A stretch of DNA of 64,000 nucleotides from Marasmius tenuissimus (taxonomy: Eukaryota; Basidiomycota; Agaricomycetes; Agaricales; Marasmiaceae). Made by a program: the position numbers and the translations under genes. Under the pieces are notes generated by a model, which did not search any database, was not told where the DNA came from, and saw only the letters and a program-made list of their open reading frames with translations. Below are positions 33,691 to 45,050 of the stretch, one piece after another; the first letter of the stretch is position 1; each line of letters begins with the position of its first letter. The DNA lies in NCBI GenBank assembly GCA_029532415.1, contig JAQOTA010000062.1:1178001-1242000 (forward strand), written 5' to 3'.

Positions 33691-35401
33691 ATGAGGGCGA
33701 CTCTGTTTCGACGATGCTCTTCCACTTTACCTCCCACAATACGCCAGTTATTGGCACCCTCAGTCACCTCAGAGCTGTCGCAACACTCCACTAGGTCCGA
33801 GCAAGATGCTAATGTCACGGTAACTGGATGGGTCAAGTCTATACGGCGTCAAAAGCGCGTTTCGTTTGCAGTCATCAGCGACGGAACGAATTCTGCGGGC
33901 TTGCAGGCAGTCTTTCCGAACCCATCACTCGTACCCAAGGAGTGAGCAACGCCTCTTTACTTGCTTCGCGTGCTCTTGCTAAAAAAGATCGCGACAGGGT
34001 AACGAACGGGGCCAGCGTCAAACTCACAGGTCGCTTGGGGAAAAGTCCGGCTGCTGGTCAAGACAAGGAACTTCTCGTCGAGGATATACGGATATTGGGA
34101 AATTGTGATCCCGAAGTGAGCAAACTTTAGTCCTCTGCGAACGACCCATTCTTACAATAGGTTGCAGGAATACCCGATTCAAAAACAAGCTCTGTCTAAT
34201 GAATTCCTACGAGATAATGTTCACCTTCGCGCCCGCACCTCCGCTATTGCTTCAATGCTACGCCTACGCCACGCGTTACAAAGACAATTGTCATCACATT
34301 TTGAGGTGAGCAGACCGTAACCCTTGTGCATTTCACGACCTCAATCAATCATAGCAACAAGGATTCCTTCATGTCCATACGCCTCTCCTCACCTCAAATG
34401 ACGCGGAAGGTGCCGGGGAAACCTTCAAACTCGCAAAAACGTTCGACAAATCAACGCCTGATGCCCAAGTTCCCCCCCCTTCCCCATCCGACCCCGATGA
34501 ATTCTTCGGCCGTCCAGCGCACCTCACAGTCTCTGCCCAGCTGCACCTCGAAGCATTCCAGACCGCCCTAAATCGCGTTTGGACGCTATCGCCCGCTTTT
34601 AGGGCAGAACGGAGTCAGACGAACAGACATCTTTCCGAGTTCTGGATGTTGGAAGCGGAATGGGGCGACTTGCCCATTGGATCTGACACCGGCGTTCGCG
34701 GGATCTGCGCTTTCGTCGAGGGAATGCTCCGAGCATCCGTAAAGAGCCTCCTCGTGGCACCCGGAACCCGAGAAGACATGGACGTGTCCTGGGGAATTTC
34801 GACGGACGACAAGGCGGAGATGAAAAGGAAGCGAAGGGAAGAGCTGGAAAGGGCCATTTACAGCAAGGAACGCTGGAAGATAATGACCTACGGGGACGCT
34901 GTTCTTACTCTGCAGGAAGAATACGAACGACAGTCACGAGAGGACGCGTCTCGTTTCGAGTTCGAGCCCACATGGGGAAAGTCGTTGCAAAGTGAACACG
35001 AGAAGTGGCTAGCGGAAGTCTTTGTCGGCGGGCCTGTGTTCGTGACGGATTACCCCATCGACTTGAAGCCGTTCTATATGAGACTCAATGATCCCGATGG
35101 TGACCGGCAGACCGTAGCTTGTTTTGATCTCCTCGTGCCAGGTGTCGGGGAACTCGTCGGAGGCTCTGTTAGGGAAGAAAGGGAGGCTGTTCTTCTCAGG
35201 CGAATGAAGGAAAGTGGTCTTTGGAACGAGGTAGATGGACTAGGAGAATACGAATGGTATATGGATCTACGCCGGTACGGAGGCTCACCGCACGTCGGTT
35301 TTGGTATGGGATTTGAAAGACTTGTTTCCTGGGTTGGTGGTATAGAGAATGTGCGGGAGTGTGTTCCTATGCCCAGGTGGGCCGGAAGATTGTCACTTTA
35401 G
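33691..35401 (+). CDS. SLM5: Asparaginyl-tRNA synthetase, mitochondrial type
   Basis: Four exons (33691-33941, 33998-34115, 34168-34305, 34355-35401), 517 aa. Arg/Ser-rich N-terminus (MRATLFRRCSSTLPP) fits a mitochondrial presequence. An OB-fold anticodon-binding domain follows (VTGWVKSIRRQKRVSFAVISDG), then class II motifs: motif 2 (FRAERSQTNRHLSEFWMLEAEW), GVGELVGGSVREE, and motif 3 GFGMGFERLVSW. GVGE..GGS..EER and the final ENVRECVPMPR favour AsnRS over AspRS or LysRS. It charges mitochondrial tRNA-Asn. All four exons are intact. Confidence 0.9.
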
Positions 35402-35639
35402 AATCGTTGCTGTCTCATCCAATACTTTACACCACTCATATGTTATACATGATCCAACATCGTTATCTTCGCCTGCATGTAATCAATTGATTCCCGCCTC
35501 AAAGGAAACGGACGGAATAAGAACACCCAGTTCGTGTTGTTACGTAGCGCGCTGACAGCGTTGAGCGGGTGAAGCAGGGACATGCCGTGACGGCAAAAAA
35601 GTTTTGGGGACGCGTTTCTTTCTCACCACCACCACCATC

Positions 35640-37167
35640 ATGCTCTCTCGCAGTGCCCTTCGTCTTCCTCGTCGCGTCGCCGTTGTAAGTTCAATCCCTC
35701 TCTTATTCTTCCAACTGTGTACTCATTTGATTTACTGCTCGAATGACAGCCTTCCTCTCTCCGATCCATTCAAACCTCGGCCGACACTACCCAACTTTCC
35801 TCAACGCCTCCGCAAGGTTCCGACGAGCCTTTCACAGTAAAAATTCATGAGGACTCCTTCCAGACCCACAACTGCGAAAAGCCGTCGCTGGATGTCACCG
35901 TCACGAAGGGAGAGCTGTTGAAGATGTACAAGCAGATGCAGACCATGCGGCGCATGGAAATGGCTGCTGACGCACTTTACAAGGCCAAACTCATTAGAGG
36001 TTTCTGTCATTTGGCTATTGGACAGGTAAGTTTCCGTCAATTGCCCTCCTTTCGCGGTTTTCTCTTCGTTTCTCCCCGTTTTTGAACGACACGTATTGAC
36101 TGGGTTATTTCCTCTACTATTACAGGAAGCCGTTTCGGTGGGCATGGAGCACGGTATAACCAAAGACGACCGTGTCATTACTGGGTACCGTTGCCATCCT
36201 TTCGCCGTCTTGCGTGGTGGAACCATTGCCGGCGTTCTTGGTGAGCTGCTCGGTCGTCAAATCGGCATGTCGAACGGAAAGGGTGGATCCATGCACATCT
36301 TTACCCCGTCCTTCTACGGAGGAAACGGTATCGTCGGCGCTCAGGTGCCCGTCGGTGCTGGTGTAGCGTTCGCACAGATGTACAAGGAGAGGGACAACTG
36401 CACGTTCGCCATGTATGGTGATGGTGCAAGTAACCAGGGTCAGGTGTTTGAGGCGTTTAACATGGTGCGTATCGACGTATTTCACTGCTCAACATAATCT
36501 CATTATCTTTGAACAGGCCAAGCTGTGGAACCTCCCCGTCGTTTTCGTTTGCGAGAACAACAAGTACGGAATGGGTACATCCGCCGAGCGTAGCTCCCAG
36601 AACACCCAATACTTCACCCGTGGTGACAAGATTCCCGGTCTTCAAGTGAATGGAATGGACATCATCGCGTCCAAGCATGCCACCGAGTACGCTAGGAAAT
36701 GGACTGTTGACGACAAAAAAGGACCTCTACTCCTCGAGTTTGTCACTTACCGTTATGGTGGTCACTCGTACGTCTTTATTCATGGACGAGGCTGTACAGT
36801 GCGAGCTGACTTGACTCTTTAGGATGTCGGACCCCGGAACCACCTACCGAACCCGCGAGGAGGTCCAGAGGATGCGAAGCACTCAAGACCCCATTCGCGG
36901 TCTGCAAAAATACATCGAAGAGTGGGGTCTCGCTTCAGAGCAGGAGCTCAAGGTACTTTAATCTACTCATTCCAAAATCTCAGCACACTAATGCTTGTTC
37001 TCCAGCAACTCGATAAGGATGCCAAGGCTGAAGTTGACGCTGCCGTCGAGGAGGCCAAGGCATCGCCTGAGCCCAAGATTGAGGACCTCTGGACCGACAT
37101 CTACTACAAGGGCACTGAGCCTCCGTTCATGAGGGGTAGGGAGAGGGAAGAGGTTCACCACTACTAG
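35640..37167 (+). CDS. PDA1: Pyruvate dehydrogenase E1 component alpha subunit
   Basis: Six exons (35640-35684, 35750-36025, 36126-36464, 36517-36767, 36823-36952, 37006-37167), 400 aa. Mitochondrial presequence (MLSRSALRLPRRVAV). Thiamine diphosphate motif begins GDGASNQGQVFEAFN and ends near ENNKYGMG. The regulatory phosphorylation loop YRYGGHSMSDPGTTYRTREE contains the conserved serine targeted by PDH kinase. With E1 beta it decarboxylates pyruvate in the mitochondrial PDH complex. Full length and intact. Confidence 0.96.
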
Positions 37168-38433
37168 TTCTGTCCCACTGGGTTTTGCTGGACCTTCCGG
37201 ATCGCTCGTTGACTGTCACCTAGAGTTATCGTAATTCGTTATATCTTAGTTTTTTCGCATGAATCGACCTCGTTGAGTGCGGGGCTCAAGCGTCTTTGGC
37301 TGTGTCTTCGTGTGCTGAATTCAGTGTCTTGTTTTGTTGCCGTAGTTTTGAGATGAGCGCCAGGCCCTGATGTACACCCTGGCTGCGAAGAAGTAAGCTA
37401 TGAGACTTCAGAGTGTTGTTCATGAGAGCTAACCGTCATCCGGAAGGAATTTATGTCAAAGCGCTCGGTGTCGGATGAGCGACATTGGCGCCCTACTCTT
37501 TCAGACACTTTCTCCCATTACATCGACAACCTCAGTCATGTCCAGGGCGCCACACTGTTGTTTTTCGACATCTTAAAATTATCAGCCTGTTTTCTAGTAA
37601 CCACGGTTCCTCCACCTACGAGTTTCTGACACCCGACAAGATGCCATGCAGGTTTGGTACCGTATCGTACTCGTGCATGGACTTTGCAGCATCCTGCTAT
37701 TGAAAGGCCGATGAGGAGTGCCAGTTTTGGAGATGTGCTAGAGGAAATTTAGACACGGGATAGACAAGCAGAAGCAGGATAGAGAAATGACAAACTATCG
37801 CGTTTCCATTTCACCTTCTCCACCCAAGATCTACCCGTCTTCGCGCTGGAAGGTACTTAGTACTCCCGGTGCTGCGCTCATTGGTCTGAAACACGAAAGG
37901 CAGTCTATTTCATGACGAGGGTACGTGACATGGTTTCTCGCATTCTAATCATCTTGCAGGATCTGGATTCAGGCTCATTCCCATGCTCCAAGGTCGTGTT
38001 ATACTTTTCTCCAGTTGCATTTCATTCGCGTTCCGTCTCAGACTCAACGAAGTCGGACAGCTTTGTCTGGCGTAAGGTGAGAAGTCTCGATACTGGGCTA
38101 CAACCAGAACTTGATGGGCTCATCCAATAGCGTGCAATCCCAGGCTCTTCAATGTTTCAAACGTCCTATGGACAGCGCTTTGTCACCAAGTTGACTCGAT
38201 GATTTGTGGACCTCATCCGATTACGCATTTTTATCCGGCATCATGTGCTTCGAGCACGGGCTTCAAGGTCCTGGCCTCGGAAACGTACCGAATTCAGGGA
38301 TCCAAAACGCCTCCGAATTGAGACTTGTATATTGAGCTCGTAAGCGAGTGGTCATCTGGTGCTGTGAAAAGAAGAACAACACAGCGTTTAAAAGGCACGA
38401 CTCTTGGCCCCTCTTCCTTAGAACTCCACCATC
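37168..38433. other. 1.27 kb intergenic region, no gene recognised
   Basis: Contains the PDA1 3' end and upstream region of the amidohydrolase. Only short unsupported ORFs on either strand. Confidence 0.5.
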
Positions 38434-40039
38434 ATGTCTGGAACTCTCCTTCTCAAGAACGGAACCGTTCTCGTCCACGATGACAACGATAAAGTCATTC
38501 CGACGGAAGCAGATATTCTTGTCGAGGGGAATGTCATCGCTCGTGTCGCACCCGGAATCTCTCCACCCTCGGGCGCGGAAGTCATCGATTGCACCAACAA
38601 AATCATTAGTCCGGGATTCGTCGATGTGCATCAACATGTATGGCAAACACTGAACAAGGGTATACATGGTGATCATACCCTCCTAGGGTACATGGCTCCT
38701 GGTACGCTTCCTTTGGCATCACTCAGGATCATATAGCTAATCCTCCACAACAGGTAACATGACTTCCAACATCCATACAAGAGAAGATCTCTTCTGGGGT
38801 CAGTTGGGAGGGTGTCTTAACTTGCTCAATGCGGGTACGACGACCGTCGTAGATCACGCTCACCTCAATGTCTTCTCCGGGGCTTGTATGTTTTTGGCTC
38901 GCTTCTCATGTTTGTATCACTCACACGATCTCATCATAGCGGAAACTGCTGTGCTTGCCACTGCATCATCTGGAATACGATCCTTCTTCTGTTACACTCC
39001 CACCACGGTCGTAAAGTCCTGGAACCCTCTTGACATTGTCCCGAATGTCCTTGAGCCATGGGTACTTTCGGACTTATCCTCGTTGATTCAGAAAGCACCC
39101 TTCAACTCGAACGGACGAGTGCAACTTGGCCTGGGTTTCGACTCGTGGTTCCTCCCTGAGGACGTCGCAGCGCCGCTCTTCGATATCGCACGACAGGGGG
39201 GCATCAAAGTGCTCACTGCCCACTCGATCGAAGGCGCCATCTCTTTCCTGAAAGATATTCCCGGAATCGTCCACCGCCGAGGCCTCCTGGGAAACGCGCC
39301 CGATAAATTTCGCCTAGTCATCTCCCACGGAAATGGTATTTCCCAGGATCAAGCAGACTTCTGTGTAAAGCACAACGTTTACGTTGTCTCGACGCCCAGT
39401 ACAGAGCTCCAGATGGGACATGGACGGCCGGTTTGCTTTGATGATAATATCCGTGCGAAGTCGTGCCTCGGTGGAGATTGCCACTCGAACGGTGGTCATA
39501 GTATTCCTGGAGAGATGCGCCTTGGGCTACAGGCGGAACGGGGGATGCGAAATCAGAATATCATTGACCACGACAAGGCGATTAAATCGGTCCATCGCAC
39601 CGTCGAGCAGGCGTTCAACCTTGGGACGATCCAGGGAGCGAGGGCTGTCGGGATGGAGGATAAAATTGGGAGTATCAAGGCAGGAAAGTTGGCGGATCTG
39701 GTGGTATTTGATGCGGCAAGTCCTGCCATGATATGTGCTGCACAAAACAAGCCGGTCACTGCTGTCGTCTTATTCTCGACGCCAGGTGACGTTGAGACTG
39801 TGATTGTCGACGGAGTTGTGAGGAAGTCAGAGGGGAAGTTACGTCCTACGCAATTGGAGGCTGGGGCCAGCGCTATCACTCAGAAGCAGACTTTGGAGTG
39901 GCGGGATATCGGGAAACATATTTTGGAGAGACAAGCCAGCTATCGGGACCGGCACCGCGGAGTAGATTTCCAGACCACGCTGAAGGCGGTGACGAAGTCA
40001 TGGGGGCTTGATGAAGCGATATTGGTTGATGAAGTGTAA
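38434..40039 (+). CDS. Metal-dependent amidohydrolase (chlorohydrolase / guanine-deaminase-like)
   Basis: Three exons (38434-38701, 38754-38885, 38940-40039), 499 aa. Starts MSGTLLLKNGTVLVHDD, the small beta domain common to cyclic amidohydrolases. Metal ligands: the HxH motif in GFVDVHQHVWQT (about residue 67), a later His in VISHGNG, and the Asp in GGDCHSNGGHS. The C-terminus returns to the beta domain (IKAGKLADLVVFD). These enzymes deaminate or dechlorinate nitrogen heterocycles in the cytosol; the exact substrate cannot be read from sequence. Intact. The Argonaute relic begins only about 45 bp past its stop. Confidence 0.85.
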
Positions 40040-40646
40040 GTAAATTATGCGCAACATTGAGGTAATGAAAACCTGGTTCCAGCGCGTTCGCTGTTCAAGC
40101 TGGCATCGTTCGCGAATATCATGTACATTCCACCAACTTGGCATATCTCCATCGCAGTCATGTCTTTCCTCAGTTCAGATACCTCGGATTGCGTGACTTC
40201 CGACATCTGGCCCTCGACTCTCGTAACGCGGACGATGTTGATGATATTAGATTCCTCGAGCGACACTTTAAGGGTGTCAAAATTACCGTGAAAACATCGA
40301 AACCACATCGTACAAAGATTATCGGGGGCCTGGTCTTCCGCGCGGGTCACTACAGGTTCGACTTCAACGGGAGCTCCGTCTCCGTCAGGGTTAGTCGCAA
40401 TCATTCTTCCACTCCTTGGAGACGCTTTAATGTATTTCGTGCATAGACGTACCTGCAGTCTACCCACAACATTACAACCCAGTACCCTGATCTCATCGGT
40501 ATCCAGCTACGCACTCCGAGTGATGCCCCGATTCAAATTGTCCCAGTGGAACTTTGTGACATCAAGGCCGGACAATTCTTTAAACGCGTCCTACCTGAAC
40601 GATTCCGAAATGATATGCTCAAATTTGCGACCAAGAAACCCCAACA

Positions 40647-41030
40647 CACTGCTGGCCAACCAGGTTTTTACGCCCGCAATTATTGGGGTAAAAGGCTTCG
40701 TAAAAGATGTGAATTTGCAACCAAATTCACGGGCGTCAAAGCCAATATTTTTAGCGCGCAAAACAGTCAAGAAAAAGGTTACTTTTTTCGAGCGAAAAAC
40801 GTGACGTTTTTCTGGATTTTCGCCTTTTTACGCCCGTAAAAACGCTTCCGAGATTTATCCGGGACAGTTTTGCGCTCGTAAAAGTCTTCATTTTGCCTCA
40901 TGTATTTCGTGTGTTTTTGCACGCTCGAAAAATCTTTTTGACGTCAGTGAATTTGGCCGCAAGATGAAATGTTTTACGAAGCCTTTTACCTTGCTAATTT
41001 CGGCCGTAAAAGCATGGTTGGGCAGCAGTG
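40647..41030. mobile_element. MITE, 384 bp, in the PAZ exon
   Basis: Ends are inverted repeats of about 28 bp: CACTGCTGGCCAACCA on the left, CACTGCTGCCCAACCA on the right (reverse complement). CAACA flanks both sides (40642-40646, 41032-41036). Removing the element with one CAACA joins FATKKPQ to HLAVITSPHGPI in frame, as expected for an Argonaute. No coding capacity. Confidence 0.85.
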
Positions 41031-43862
41031 ACAACATTTGGCGGTGATCACGTCGCCTCACGGCCCTATTGTGAGTGTCTCTGGCTCATCCTCAATCCGA
41101 AATTTTGAACCATTACAATTGTCAGACCCAATATACCACATCACAATATATCGTCGAGTCCGGGATGCAGATCGTATGAGTGTTAAAATGGGAAAAAAAT
41201 AAATTGCCCCCCCGACCTAACTTGGGTGTCCCCCCGTACTATGTCTTTTCCGCGCGTACTCTACCTTTCCCACGCATACTCCAGGTTTTTCGCGCGCCTG
41301 CTAAAATTTCCGCGCGCGCAATCAGGTTTCCCCGCGGAATTTCACATATGCACTTACAGGCGCCTAGGCTAATTCCCACACGTATTCTACATCTTCCGTT
41401 GTTCCTCACACCTCAGGCATAGTTTACTAAGCTAAGCCATGTATTAGAACATTGAAATATGATGTATAAGAGTACTCACTGCAATTTCCTAACACTTCTG
41501 AGCAGAATTGACTGACCTACAGCAACAAAAGTCTCTGACTATCACAAATAGCACTCAGTTCCAAAAATTCTCATCAGCAGCAGCTGATCGCCATATGGTG
41601 ATGGCATGTTCTACAATGTCTGTGTGTTGCCTGGTTCCAAATTTGAGGAACAAGAATTAGGCTTTTTCTGTCCTGGAAACAATTTCTCACCAAAGGTTAA
41701 GATGTGAGCTGTCACTGACATAAACGTTGGGTTCACTGTTCACTCATTCTCTTCTCCCTAAACCTATTCCATTTGCCTTGCTTACCATCACTCGCATATT
41801 CACTCAAAATCCCAGGACAGACAGGCCAGCAGTGTTCTCAGACCCTCTCAACTGCATGGAATGGAGAACGGCACGTCGGCACCTCCAGAACCCAAGGTAG
41901 ATGCTCAATCTTGTCTGGCAGATGAGTGTATATGTCACCACAGTATTGCCAGCCTTGAAATTCTGCTAGACCCCTTCTGCCATCAGCAACAGTTTAGATT
42001 TTGTCCTCAGTTCTCAGGATAGGCTGTTGCTAATTTTTGTGATTGTCTTTCTCTTTTACGCCGCTCACAATGTCTGCCTCCTGAATTATTTCTCATACAT
42101 ATCAGGGGTTCCCAAGCCAGGGCTTACATTCTATCTTTCATTGTGCATAGAGGTCATCCCCTTTCACTTTCCGACCAGTAATGCTCAATGCAGCATTGCT
42201 GTTGAGAACTGGCAACACTTGCATGGCTGTGGACAGTGGCACTTCCAGCTTAGACACATCAAATACAACAAATCACTCTAATCTGGCTTGCGCAATGGAG
42301 TAGTTCAGCGGGTCCACACAACCATTGTTGATGGGGGACCTGGGAAGCTCCCCCAAGACCCGCCCCTTGGATTTTGCCCTCATCTATGTACGTTAGCTTG
42401 GATAGACTTTACTCAATTTTGCCACCAAGCTGCCTTATTTGGGGTGATTTTCCCCAAATTTCTTCTTGATCACAGTAAAAATGCTGAGGAAAACACTCTC
42501 CACTGTCCAGTCAGCGGCAGCAGTCTCAATATCAACATTCCCCATGTCCTTCTTGTTTATTACTAGGATCCCATCACTGCGCACAATTTGGGGCGGTGCT
42601 GAAGGCGTTGTCACCTATGTTAGATGGTGTTGACCTTGTGCTGACGTGGTCTCAGCTATGTTATACCTGGACTGAGATTGACCAGTTTTGGGCTCTCATC
42701 TTTATTCTGGGACAGGCTCTTAGGGGAGCCTCTTGGGCCCTGTTGATGAATAGATCAATGGGCATAACCTTGTGGTTTCAGACTCTCAGTGAATACTATT
42801 GTTGTGAGGGTGGAGTTATCAGAGTGACACCTAACAGTTCAGCAAATAATGAGGGTAAGGAGTTTTTAGACGGATATAGCACTCTAATGATAGGTCAATC
42901 TGACAACTTGCACAATGAAATCAGCACACCTAACTGTTCAGTAGCTTCAAGCTGGGTCTACAATGACCACAATTGGTGCAGAATATCTGTTAAGACTTCT
43001 TTGAGCGTCTCATTGTTTGAAGCCCACCTGCCAGATTGGTGGTCTTGGCCGCCTAGTCATCAAATCTGTGTCTAAGATGGCTGCAACATTGCCAAATAGA
43101 TTCCAACCACTTGAAAACCATGAAGCTCGGTGCTCATGAAATTTACACCACCAAAGGTGTCAAGGACTACTCAACTCTTGGCCTGGAAGCACCCCTCAAT
43201 CAGGTGGTCAATATGTCTTTGTTGCAGATGCTCATCTCAGATTCTTTGAATTTGGACCTGCTGGCAGAGCTGGCTGATACCCCAAGTTGGACTTAAACCA
43301 CCAAGAACCACCCCCTCATCACAGATTGAGGTCCTCTCCACCCTTTAAATACAGGTGTGCTTAGAAACTTTCTCTTTTACATGTACGTTTGACCAGTTTA
43401 TAAAGATACAATGCCAGAGATCCAGGAGGATCATGCTCATGTTTTAACAACAAAAGATGCCTTTGAGGTTGCACAACAAGAGACTGGAGTGTTGGTGTTT
43501 GATGTAGTGGCCTTATAGGCAGATTGAACAAATGTAGGACAACTAAAGAGTCCATACAACTTGTTTGGTGCTCAGCTTTCCATATATTTCAGCAATTGAT
43601 GTATTGACTATATTATAGGTTCCTGATTTTTCGAGTTGGGCAAGGTTTTTGTATTCATAGATGGGTGTTCAAGAAGCAAGGCTAAGGTTCATTCTTCACT
43701 ATAATTTGACATATCTATAAGTTCTGACTGAGCTGTGATTCAAACTAGAATGGTGAATGGGACTTTATTTTCAAGTCCTCCTCATGCACCACCAAGCCAG
43801 TTCCCTCTCCTGCCAAATTTGATCAAGCCCTACACTATGGTTGTGCAGCAGAGTGTGATGTT

Positions 43863-45050
43863 CAAGAAGGGCCTTGGCATTTGCCACTGGACATGGAGGC
43901 TGATGACATTATGGACTTTCTTTGTTCATCACTTCCTGACCTTATCAGCTACCTTTGCTTGGTAAAACCTGTTCCCAACAAGGACTTTCTTGAAGAAATG
44001 GATCCTGAGCACAAGCACTATTTTCCCCCTCTAATCCCCTTGGTCAGCACAAGGGGTCATTGTCTCGCCATTTCTGCTGGTGCCAGCGAGTACCCTCCAA
44101 CAACATTCACACAGAATCTTTCTTGGCTGTCCCCGTATAGGAGTAAGGGAGGACTGCTTTCAACCCTCACCTACACACACTTTTTTCGTGAGTCTCTCAT
44201 ATTCTTTTTCATTGAGCAGCACCTTGATAATCAAATCATTTTGCCTAGTCACAAGATCCACGATCAGCAAAGGTGACACTCGTTCTTGGGACAGACCATC
44301 AAGGACTCTTCCTCCTCAATTGACCCAGCCTCGCAACAAAGCCAAAAGTGATGATGAGGATTGGGACACAATCAATGACTTCACAGAAAGTAAGGCAGAG
44401 CAAGGCAGTAGCCTGATTGACAACAATGGTGGATCTGAATCAGTGTACAACAATACAGACTCCATTATTGAAGAGGTCAAGCCAGTCAAACCCAACCTTC
44501 GGAAACAAATAACTCATGGTAAGCTAGTCTGTCTTATGTTTGACTAGGTATTGATTTTTCCCCAGTTTACACTAGCAACTCAGTGTTGAATCTGTGGACT
44601 ATTATTAGATCCCGGTATATCCAAAGTCCTGGTTCATACTTCCTGGTATTGTATTATGTGGGACAATGCATTCACTATTGTTCCATTCTTCATTGTTCAA
44701 TATGGTCATATGTACAATTTCTATTGTTCTCCTTATATGGTATTTACTATTGTCTCTACATGTATATAAGCCCATAGTTCTCTACCTGAATCTACAGTGT
44801 GCTTGAGCTTCTATGTCTCACCTCTATCTCTCTAAACTCCTCTCTGGTAAGTAGTAGTGTAGCCATGTTGTAGTCCTCTGCGCTAGGCGTCATGCCGGCT
44901 CATCACTCAGAAGACAACTTTGAGCAATGCAATTGCAACAACACTAAGGTCCTAACCCCTGATTCCCTGTCATGCAACAACACCAACACCAAACAGGAGG
45001 ACATTGAGGCCTCTGCTATGTTCAATTCCATGGTCTCAGTATCTGAATGA
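43863..45050 (+). CDS. Hypothetical protein encoded by the 4.7 kb TIR element (partial model)
   Basis: An open segment starts near 43863 (QEGPWHLPLDMEADDIMDFL, then PDLISYL and TRGHCLAISAG) and continues to about 44190. After an intron a disordered acidic exon runs 44275-44519 (KSDDEDWDTINDF, EEVKPVKPNLRKQITH). A donor at 44520 and an acceptor near 44565 lead into a last exon that is split by the solo LTR 44584-44905. With the LTR removed it stays open for about 50 codons (CNCNNTKVLTPDSLSC) to TGA 45048-45050. Upstream exons and function are unknown. The Cys-rich and disordered composition gives no family. Confidence 0.45.
44584..44905 (+). mobile_element. Solo LTR (322 bp) nested in the TIR element, TSD CTCAG
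   Basis: Starts TGTTGAATCTG, ends GGCTCATCA, with CTCAG at 44579-44583 and 44906-44910. A TATA box (TATATAAGC) lies near 44762. The first nine bases match the copia LTR described above but the rest does not, so it is a different copia-like family. Confidence 0.88.

Noticed and set aside
33315..33836. Overlapping ORFs on both strands at the SmD1 tail
   Set aside because: Shadow frames of the arginine-glycine repeat.
40546..40839. 97-codon ORF running past FATKKPQ
   Set aside because: Starts in Argonaute and continues into the MITE, so the C-terminal half is not a natural protein.
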